From: CAYSPT01 sp964432985
GTDB lineage: Bacteria; Muiribacteriota; CAYSPT01
DNA length: 10,576 bases
NCBI GenBank assembly: GCA_964432985.1
Contig: CAYSPT010000110.1
Span: 1 to 10,576 of the forward strand
Reading direction: 5' to 3'
The translations under genes and the position numbers were made by a program. Below the pieces are notes generated by a model. That model saw only the letters and a list, made by a program, of their open reading frames with translations. It was not told where the DNA came from and did no database searches. This document shows, piece by piece, positions 1-5,215 of this stretch. Positions within the stretch are counted from its first letter, which is position 1. The number at the start of each line of letters is the position of its first letter.

Positions 1-1
1 C

Positions 2-61
2 CCGGAGATCAAAGTCAAGGGCAAGGAAGAGCTGCTGACCCTGTACACGGTGGAGAATTGA
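2..61 (+). CDS. C-terminal end of a possible class III adenylate/guanylate cyclase (5' end outside window)
   Basis: Only the last 19 codons and a TGA stop are present. They read PEIKVKGKEELLTLYTVEN. The pattern hydrophobic-K-G-K-x-E-x-hydrophobic-x-x-Y-x-V close to a C-terminus is typical of the end of class III nucleotide cyclase catalytic domains, where this strand closes the fold after the catalytic residues. No catalytic residue is visible, so the assignment rests on this tail alone. Any short domain ending in a similar beta-strand could look the same. The next gene starts 58 nt downstream on the same strand. Confidence 0.5.
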   Translation, partial: PEIKVKGKEELLTLYTVEN

Positions 62-119
62 AATATCATGCCCGAATCATTTATGATGGAGGGAAATTAT
101 TACCGCAAAGGAGCCTGAC

Positions 120-536
120 ATGAAATCACTGACCGAGGAGCTCTGGTTCGACACGTCAACCCGGCGGGCGTATATCAATATTACACCGACCATAGCGGAA
201 CTGGTCCGCAAAAGCGGCGTGCAGGAGGGGCTGTGCCTGGTCAACGCCATGCACATTACCGCCAGCGTCTTCATCAACGACGACGATCAGGGACTGCACA
301 ACGACTTCGAGCGGTGGCTGGAAAAACTGGCCCCGGAGAAGCCTTACAATCAATATGATCACAACGGATTCGAGGACAACGCCGACGCCCACCTGAAACG
401 GTCCGTCATGGGCCGCGAAGTAGTGGTGGCCATAACCGGCGGTAAACTGCATTTCGGACCCTGGGAACGGATTTTCTACGGCGAGTTCGACGGGAAACGC
501 CGTAAACGGGTCCTGGTCAAGATAATTGGAGATTGA
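120..536 (+). CDS. yjbQ: YjbQ/UPF0047 family protein (secondary thiamine-phosphate synthase-like)
   Basis: This is a complete 138-residue protein, the usual length for the YjbQ/UPF0047 family of small single-domain cytoplasmic proteins. Family landmarks appear in order: an N-terminal strand with NITPTIAELV; MHITAS with H45 and S49; a YDHNGFEDNADAHLK block with H81 and H91; then GGKLHFGPWERI and EFDGKRRKRVLVKIIG at the C-terminus. The family is annotated as secondary thiamine-phosphate synthase because some members complement thiamine-phosphate synthase mutants weakly. The true physiological role is not settled. The ATG has a good ribosome site (AAAGGAG about 6-7 nt upstream). It lies 58 nt after the possible cyclase and 81 nt before the deaminase-like gene, all on the plus strand, so co-transcription is possible. 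No other thiamine gene is nearby. Confidence 0.9.
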   Translation: MKSLTEELWFDTSTRRAYINITPTIAELVRKSGVQEGLCLVNAMHITASVFINDDDQGLHNDFERWLEKLAPEKPYNQYDHNGFEDNADAHLKRSVMGREVVVAITGGKLHFGPWERIFYGEFDGKRRKRVLVKIIGD

Positions 537-617
537 AAATCGAAAATTATCCATACTCAGGAGAGTGAAACAATTCGGAGAGTATTCATAATAGGAGATT
601 AGAAAGGAAATTCCATC

Positions 618-1844
618 ATGACATTAAACAAGGACGAACTTGCACTCATAAAAAACATGAAAAAGGATGATCTGTACCAGGAAATATTCAAAATGCCGAA
701 GACCGATCTTCACTGCCACCTGGACGGATCGCTGCGGCTGGACACTATCCTTGATCTCATCCGTAAAAACGGTATGCCGTACCCGGTGGACCGGAAACTG
801 CTGCGTAAACTGGTGGTCAAAGACGATCCCGAGTTTCTAAAAAATGGATCGCTTCCCGAGTACCTGGAAGCCTTTGCCATCACCACTTCGGTCATGCAGG
901 ATGCGGAATCGCTGGAACGGATCGCCTACGAACTGGCGGAAGACGCCGCCAAGGAAAACGTGCGGTACCTGGAGGTGCGCTTTGCTCCCATCCTGCACAC
1001 CAACCGCGGTATGCGGCTGGAGGACATCACCTCGGCGGTGTCAGCCGGTCTCGGCCGGGCTGAGAATGATTTCGACATCGTGACCGGGATCGTCATTTGC
1101 GCCATGCGCCACTATGTCCCCTGCGGGATAGAAGACAATCTACTCAGGTCCATGCCCTACGGGGAACTGGACGACGGTGCTTACCTGATGAGTCTTCAGA
1201 CAGCGCGGCACACCGTGGCCATGGCCCGGAAGGATCATCACATCGTGGGTTTCGACCTGGCTGGAGGGGAGGACGGCAATCCGGCCCGCCGTTACAAGGA
1301 TGCTTTCTACACGGTGACCAACGGCCTGGTCCCCATCACGGTTCACGCTGGTGAAGCAGTGGGAGCTGAGTCCATCCTGGATGCGGTCCACTACCTTCAT
1401 GTCACGCGGATCGGACATGGAACCAACCTCTACAAAGACGAAGTACTGCTCAACTACTTCAAAAACGAGCGGATTCCGCTGGAAGTCTGTCTTACCAGCA
1501 ACCTGCAGACCAACATGGAGCTTACCTGCTACGCCAATCATCCTCTGAAATCGTACATGGACCATCGGCTGCGCACGGTGCTGTGCACCGACAACCGCTT
1601 GGTCTCCAACACCACCGTGACCAAAGAGATGTACATCGCGGCCAAGGTGTTCGATCTGGACCTGGACTACATCAAGATACTGATCATGCACGGATTCAAC
1701 AGCACCCTGCACAACACCTATTTCCCCAAGTCGAACAACTCGTACGACAGACTGAGAGCATTGCGGTCAGCTGTCGAAGATGAGCTCGGGTACAACAAAG
1801 CCCTGCACCAGATTAACACGCGGTTCGAAGCAGAGGAAAATTGA
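618..1844 (+). CDS. Adenosine deaminase superfamily amidohydrolase with a TDN variant motif
   Basis: A 408-residue cytoplasmic protein, a little longer than typical bacterial adenosine deaminases (about 330-350) because of an N-terminal helical extension of about 25 residues. The metal-dependent deaminase signature is visible: H32-C-H34 in TDLHCHLDGS (zinc ligands), HAGE at 243-246 (zinc His and catalytic Glu), H267 in RIGHG, LEVCLTSN, and D325 in CTDNR (zinc-ligand Asp). In classical adenosine deaminase the residue after this Asp is a second Asp that contacts the purine; here it is N326, followed by RLVSNTTVTKEM. The core should therefore catalyse a zinc-dependent hydrolytic deamination, but the substrate could be adenosine, adenine, aminodeoxyfutalosine or another aminopurine. 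The ATG is preceded by AAAGGA at 603-608. I give no symbol because the variant motif leaves the substrate open. Confidence 0.88.
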   Translation: MTLNKDELALIKNMKKDDLYQEIFKMPKTDLHCHLDGSLRLDTILDLIRKNGMPYPVDRKLLRKLVVKDDPEFLKNGSLPEYLEAFAITTSVMQDAESLERIAYELAEDAAKENVRYLEVRFAPILHTNRGMRLEDITSAVSAGLGRAENDFDIVTGIVICAMRHYVPCGIEDNLLRSMPYGELDDGAYLMSLQTARHTVAMARKDHHIVGFDLAGGEDGNPARRYKDAFYTVTNGLVPITVHAGEAVGAESILDAVHYLHVTRIGHGTNLYKDEVLLNYFKNERIPLEVCLTSNLQTNMELTCYANHPLKSYMDHRLRTVLCTDNRLVSNTTVTKEMYIAAKVFDLDLDYIKILIMHGFNSTLHNTYFPKSNNSYDRLRALRSAVEDELGYNKALHQINTRFEAEEN

Positions 1845-1847
1845 GCG

Positions 1848-1882
1848 TGGATTGTCCGGTCAAGCCGGACAATGACAGGCTG
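1848..1882. repeat. Dispersed palindromic element, copy 1
   Basis: A 9-bp perfect stem (ATTGTCCGG at 1851-1859 pairing with CCGGACAAT at 1865-1873) encloses the loop TCAAG. It begins 4 nt after the deaminase stop codon. A second 35-nt copy lies at 5174-5208 with 30 of 35 positions identical. Two of the five differences form a compensatory swap inside the stem, so pairing is kept in both. No T-run follows, so it is not a standard Rho-independent terminator. It resembles the small REP/dRS3-type intergenic palindromes found in many bacterial genomes. Confidence 0.75.
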
Positions 1883-1911
1883 TAAGCCAATTCGTGACGG
1901 GTGCGGTCAAC

Positions 1912-2011
1912 NNNNNNNNNNNNNNNNNNNNNNNNNNNNNNNNNNNNNNNNNNNNNNNNNNNNNNNNNNNNNNNNNNNNNNNNNNNNNNNNNNNNNNNNN
2001 NNNNNNNNNNN
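1912..2011. other. Assembly gap (100 N)
   Basis: A run of exactly 100 N, the conventional placeholder for a join of unknown length. It hides the 3' end of the minus-strand aminotransferase and whatever lies between it and the deaminase gene. The real distance cannot be inferred, and a gene of unknown size may be missing. Confidence 0.98.
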
Positions 2012-3139
2012 TTCCAGGTCTGCTATGTCCACACCGCCGCAGGCGATGCGGAAGTAACCGCGCTGTGAGCGGCCGAAAACTTCGCCGGGAATAACCAGCA
2101 CCTGGTGGTCTTTCAGCAGTCTCTTCGCCAGGGTGAATGAATCGCAGTCCAGATCGAATCCGACATAGGCGAAGAAGGCGCCGGCGCTCACCAGTTTCAG
2201 CGCGGGATTGGTGAAGGAGTACGATTTCAACCACCTGATCTTTTCGCCCATCTCATCGGCACGCTCCTTCAGCCAGTCACGAGACCTGGTAAGACCAGCC
2301 AGGGCAACCCGCTGGCTGATGTGCGGTGCGCAGATTACCATGGTGTCCTGGACCTTCAGCAAATCCTCAATGTAACGGGATGGTGCTGCCAGGTATCCCG
2401 CCCGCCAACCGGTGATGCCGAAGGATTTGGAAAACGACGAAATGGTGAAGGTGCGGTCGGCTACTTCGGGAAACGCACCGATAGACACGTGCCCCCGGCC
2501 GAAGGGCCCAGGCGCGAAAAAATCGTAGGTCTCGTCCGAAACGATGAGCACATTTGAGTTCGCAAGTTCCCGGGCCAGCTCTCCGAGCCCCTCTTCGTCG
2601 TATACGGCCCCGGTGGGATTCGACGGTGTGACGATGACGATCATCCGGGTACGGTCTGTGACTGCGTCAATAATCCTCTGCGGTTCCAGCGCAAAACCGG
2701 ACGCGGCATTAAGCTCGACCTCAACCGGTTTTGCTCCCACCATCTGCACCGCCATGTGATGGTTGAAGTAATACGGCGTCATAAGCAGCACCTCGTCGCC
2801 GGGATTCAGTACGGTTATTGCGGTGAGCAGGAATGCCTGGTTGGCGCCGGCGGTAATGATGATGTCGCTGCTTTGACGGGACACGTTATTGAATTCCGCC
2901 AGTTTCGCCGCCACCGCTTCCCGCAGTTCGGGTATCCCCGGGTCCGCCGAGTAACGATGCACACCGGGTTCATCCAGGCAGCGGCGCACCTCGTCTCTCA
3001 CTTCGCCGGGAGGGCCGTACGACGGAACCGCCTGTGACAGGTCGAGCAGGTTTCCCGAATCACGGTAGGGAGCAGCCATTTCTTTAAGCTTCACGATAGG
3101 TGGGGGGATAATCGCTGCCACGGAGCGGTTGATAATCAT
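2012..3139 (-). CDS. PLP-dependent class I/II aminotransferase (3' end lost in gap)
   Basis: 376 residues are visible from the chosen ATG before the sequence enters the N gap. Family members are usually about 385-400 residues, so probably only 10-25 C-terminal residues are missing. Fold type I landmarks are present: LSQAVPSYGPP near the N-terminus; HRYSADPGIPELREAVA; the cofactor-contacting SNPTGAVY; SDETYDFF with the PLP-pyridine Asp; SSFSKSFGITGWRAGY with the Schiff-base lysine K238; and YFRIACGG with the substrate-carboxylate Arg near the visible end. It should transfer an amino group between an amino acid and a 2-oxo acid in the cytoplasm. Substrate specificity (aspartate, aromatic, methionine, alanine) cannot be read from the motifs. 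An in-frame ATG 13 codons upstream exists, but the shorter start has a much better ribosome site. The zinc-ribbon gene ends 92 nt upstream on the same strand. Confidence 0.92.
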
Positions 3140-3143
3140 GGAA

Positions 3144-3151
3144 TCACCCTC
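3144..3151 (-). promoter_or_regulatory. Ribosome binding site deciding the aminotransferase start
   Basis: Read on the minus strand this is GAGGGTGA, a strong Shine-Dalgarno match 4 nt before the ATG at 3139. It favours that start over the in-frame ATG at 3178, which has no comparable site and whose extension (IPIGLRVQEGDS) includes translated RBS sequence. Confidence 0.7.
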
Positions 3152-3174
3152 TTGTACTCGCAGCCCGATGGGGA

Positions 3175-3262
3175 TCAACCAAGGCCGATTTCAAGTTCAG
3201 CTTCAGTTGGGGCTTTGCAATCCGGCGAATGTCAACCAAGGCCGATTTCAAGTTCAGCTTCA
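3175..3262. repeat. Two identical 31-nt direct repeats, 57-nt period
   Basis: The 31-nt sequence beginning TCAACCAAGGCCGATTTCAA occurs without mismatch at 3175-3205 and 3232-3262, separated by 26 nt. The period of 57 is a multiple of three. On the minus strand each copy carries the codons for EAELEIGLG followed by TGA, so the 3232-3262 copy is the last nine codons and stop of the zinc-ribbon gene and the other copy is a duplicate of that gene end inside the downstream intergenic region. Read on the plus strand, the region is open as a 19-residue periodic peptide (STKADFKFSFSWGFAIRRM) with no start codon upstream in frame. Origin is unknown: a tandem duplication of a gene end, or part of a dispersed repeat. 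Confidence 0.9.
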
Positions 3263-3486
3263 TCCACCTCACAGGTTGAACCGGATTGTGAAATCCTCGC
3301 CGGCACGAGCGTGCCATCGGGACGCAAGTGCTCCTGGTGAAACTTGAGGGCCTGTATCTGCCGGTCGACTTCAACCATACAGCGGGGACAATAGGTATGT
3401 GACGCCCGAATGGGAGCATTCAGACCGAGATCGAACCAGTGGCCCTGGGTACGGATGGCGTAGCATTTACAGCACTGAGTTAGCAT
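3232..3486 (-). CDS. Small CxxC/CxxC zinc-ribbon protein, 84 aa
   Basis: A complete 84-residue protein with two Cys pairs, C5-x2-C8 and C33-x2-C36, plus H16 and H30. This spacing fits a zinc ribbon. The arrangement C-x2-C-x2-IR-x2-GHW ... SHTYCPRC resembles the short C-x2-C-x-x-IR-x-x-x-GYW ... SHGICPEC module seen appended to some sensor kinases and response regulators, but here it stands alone. Residues 37-60 look helical and basic/acidic, and the last nine residues (EAELEIGLG) are encoded by a duplicated 31-nt sequence. No signal peptide or membrane segment is present, so it should be cytoplasmic. The minus-strand ATG is preceded by a purine-rich GGGGGAG with close spacing. It lies upstream of the aminotransferase on the same strand and divergent from the serine protease. 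Function is unknown. Confidence 0.65.
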   Translation of the reverse strand: MLTQCCKCYAIRTQGHWFDLGLNAPIRASHTYCPRCMVEVDRQIQALKFHQEHLRPDGTLVPARISQSGSTCEVDEAELEIGLG

Positions 3487-3558
3487 TGTCTCCCCCTGTT
3501 TTTAAGTCATTTCAATGGTACCATACTTTTCTAATTTTCAGCCTCTTTTTCCAGTATT

Positions 3559-3588
3559 TTGACCGCAGGCTGTCATGATTGTTATTAT
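3559..3588 (+). promoter_or_regulatory. Candidate sigma70-type promoter for the serine protease
   Basis: TTGACC at 3559-3564 and TATTAT at 3583-3588 are separated by 18 nt and each match the consensus at five of six positions. They lie about 30 nt upstream of the ATG at 3619 in the divergent region. The same AT-rich block reads as an exact TATAAT on the minus strand (3584-3589), so a divergent start towards the zinc-ribbon gene could overlap it, but I see no good -35 for that direction. Confidence 0.45.
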
Positions 3589-3618
3589 AAGGGCAAGAGG
3601 GGAAAGTGAGGATTCAGA

Positions 3619-5097
3619 ATGAATAATATGTATATACGGATTACGATCACTATCCTGGCCACAGCGCTGCTGCTTGGGACGGTTGATAACGCCATGAGTC
3701 AGACAGCGGATGACGAGGCCAGCCTCAAGAAGGCCGTGGTCAAGATCATCGTCACTCACAAGGAGGCCAGCTATTACCAGCCGTGGCAGATGAAAGCCCA
3801 GAGCGACCGGGTGGGCTCCGGGTGCGTCATCGAGGGCAACCGCATCCTGACCAACGCCCACGTGGTGAGCAACCAGACCTACATCCAGGTGCTGCGCGCC
3901 GGGGAGGTGCAGAAGTTCACCGCCCAGGTGGAGTACGTAGCCCACGACTGCGACCTGGCGCTTTTGACTGTGGAAGATAAGGAGTTTTTCGAAGGGGTTT
4001 CCCCGGTGAACTTCGGCGAAACCGCCTCGCTTCGCGACAAGGTGTCGGTGTACGGCTTCCCCATCGGGGGCACCAAATTGTCCATCACCGAGGGGGTAGT
4101 GTCGCGGCTGGAGGTGCGCAACTACAGCCACAGCGACCGCCGCCTGCTGTGCATGCAGATCGACGCCGCCATAAATCCCGGCAACAGCGGCGGACCGGTG
4201 ATCAAGGACAACCGTATCATCGGGGTGGCCTTCCAGGTGAACCGCAAGGGCGAAGGGCTGGGGTACGTCATCCCCATGCCAGTGGTCAACCGGTTCATGA
4301 AGGACGTCGAGGACGGCACCTACCACACCATCCCGGCTTTCGGATTTGCCTACGAGGACATAGAGAGCAAGTTCCTCAGGGAGTACCTGGGGATGAAAAA
4401 GGAGCACACCGGGGTCCGCCTGTACGATATCCAGTACGGGTCCAGCGTGCACGGCCACATCAACCAGGGAGACGTGCTGCTCAAGATCAACGACACTGAT
4501 ATCGCCAACGACGGCACGGTGACCTTCAGAGACGATGAGCGGATAAGCCTCAGCTACATGGTGGGTGATTTCCAGGTGGGCGACACCCTGACCTTCCACC
4601 TGCTTCGGGACGGGAAGGAGATCAGCAAAGAAATCGTTTTGAAAAAATACCTGACGCTGATTCCGCGCAAGCGTTACGACATCAGGGCGACCTACTACAT
4701 CTTTGCCGGTTTTCTCTTCATGCCCGTCACCGAGGACTACTGCCACACCTGGAACAAGTGGACCAGCGTCCCCACCAAGCTCAAGTACCATTACTACTAC
4801 GGCGACTTGGACGAGAGCACCAACCAGGTGGTCCTGATCTCCAAGGTGCTGGCGCACGACGTAAACCTGGGGTACCATGAGGTGGATGACGTGGTGGTGG
4901 ACACCGTCAACGGCAGGAAGATCGGAAACATCCGGGACGTTATTGACGCCCTGGAGAACCACGAAGGCAAGTATCACACCATCATGACCGACCAGGGATT
5001 TGCCATTGTGCTGAACGCCGAGAAAGCGCGGACTGCTTCACCTGAAATACTCGAACGCTACGGCATTCGCGACCATTGCTCTGACAACCTTAAATAA
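3619..5097 (+). CDS. Exported trypsin-like serine protease with C-terminal PDZ-like domains (Deg/HtrA-like)
   Basis: A complete 492-residue protein. Residues 1-31 form a Sec signal peptide ending AMS-Q, placing it in the periplasm or outside. The S1C-type protease domain spans about 35-235: GSGCVIEGNRILTNAHVV with H81, DCDLALL with D112, and NPGNSGGP with nucleophile S190 give the full triad, and EGVVSRLE and GLGYVIPMPVV match the Deg/HtrA core. After it comes a PDZ-like domain (about 240-345, with GSSVHGHINQGDVLLKIN), then a second region (about 350-475) with VVVDTVNGRKIGNIRDVIDAL that looks like a divergent second PDZ. The long inter-domain stretch with AGFLFMPVTEDY recalls Deg proteases of the plant/bacterial Deg9-like branch. 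Probable role: envelope protein quality control or processing. The start has GTGAGG 7 nt upstream. It converges with the metalloprotease gene 118 nt away. Confidence 0.9.
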   Translation: MNNMYIRITITILATALLLGTVDNAMSQTADDEASLKKAVVKIIVTHKEASYYQPWQMKAQSDRVGSGCVIEGNRILTNAHVVSNQTYIQVLRAGEVQKFTAQVEYVAHDCDLALLTVEDKEFFEGVSPVNFGETASLRDKVSVYGFPIGGTKLSITEGVVSRLEVRNYSHSDRRLLCMQIDAAINPGNSGGPVIKDNRIIGVAFQVNRKGEGLGYVIPMPVVNRFMKDVEDGTYHTIPAFGFAYEDIESKFLREYLGMKKEHTGVRLYDIQYGSSVHGHINQGDVLLKINDTDIANDGTVTFRDDERISLSYMVGDFQVGDTLTFHLLRDGKEISKEIVLKKYLTLIPRKRYDIRATYYIFAGFLFMPVTEDYCHTWNKWTSVPTKLKYHYYYGDLDESTNQVVLISKVLAHDVNLGYHEVDDVVVDTVNGRKIGNIRDVIDALENHEGKYHTIMTDQGFAIVLNAEKARTASPEILERYGIRDHCSDNLK

Positions 5098-5103
5098 AAA
5101 TCT

Positions 5104-5160
5104 CGGGGTCAGGTCTTGCAATTTTGACGTTCTAATGTCTAAATTCAAGACCTGACCCCG
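5104..5160. repeat. 57-nt long-hairpin element, possibly a transposon-derived miniature repeat
   Basis: A 15-bp perfect terminal inverted repeat (CGGGGTCAGGTCTTG at 5104-5118 and its complement at 5146-5160) encloses a second arm pair matching at 10 of 12 positions (AATTTTGACGTT against AATGTCTAAATT) with a 2-nt loop. Almost the whole element folds on itself. GGGGTCAGG-ended hairpins like this are, from memory, common near IS200-like Y1 (RAYT) transposase genes, but no transposase is present here. It begins 7 nt after the serine protease stop. On the minus strand the stem is followed by AGATTTTTATTT, so it could also terminate metalloprotease transcripts. Confidence 0.8.
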
Positions 5161-5173
5161 TATGATGTGCGGA

Positions 5174-5208
5174 TGGATTCTCCGGTCAGGCCGGAGAATG
5201 ACTCGCTG
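5174..5208. repeat. Dispersed palindromic element, copy 2
   Basis: A 9-bp perfect stem (ATTCTCCGG at 5177-5185, CCGGAGAAT at 5191-5199) encloses the loop TCAGG. It is the partner of the copy at 1848-1882. Relative to that copy, the fourth stem base pair is C-G instead of G-C, with both arms changed together. It ends 7 nt beyond the metalloprotease stop codon. Confidence 0.75.
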
Positions 5209-5215
5209 AACCTGC

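Noticed and set aside
537..617. GGAGA-rich spacer before the deaminase as a regulatory repeat
   Set aside because: Three short purine-rich matches are no more than chance in such a spacer; only the AAAGGA nearest the ATG has a role.
1851..1873. Palindrome after the deaminase gene as a Rho-independent terminator
   Set aside because: No T-run follows the stem on either strand, and a second copy exists elsewhere, so a dispersed repeat is the better description.
3175..3262. Two 31-nt repeats with a 26-nt spacer as a minimal CRISPR array
   Set aside because: Only two copies, one forms the coding end of a gene, the period is a multiple of three, the repeat is not usefully palindromic, and no cas gene is nearby.
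3538..4977. Long open frame of 479 codons on the minus strand opposite the serine protease
   Set aside because: The plus strand encodes a clear protease with full triad and signal peptide; the antisense product is V/H/L/Q-rich with no recognisable motif, as expected from GC-rich third positions.
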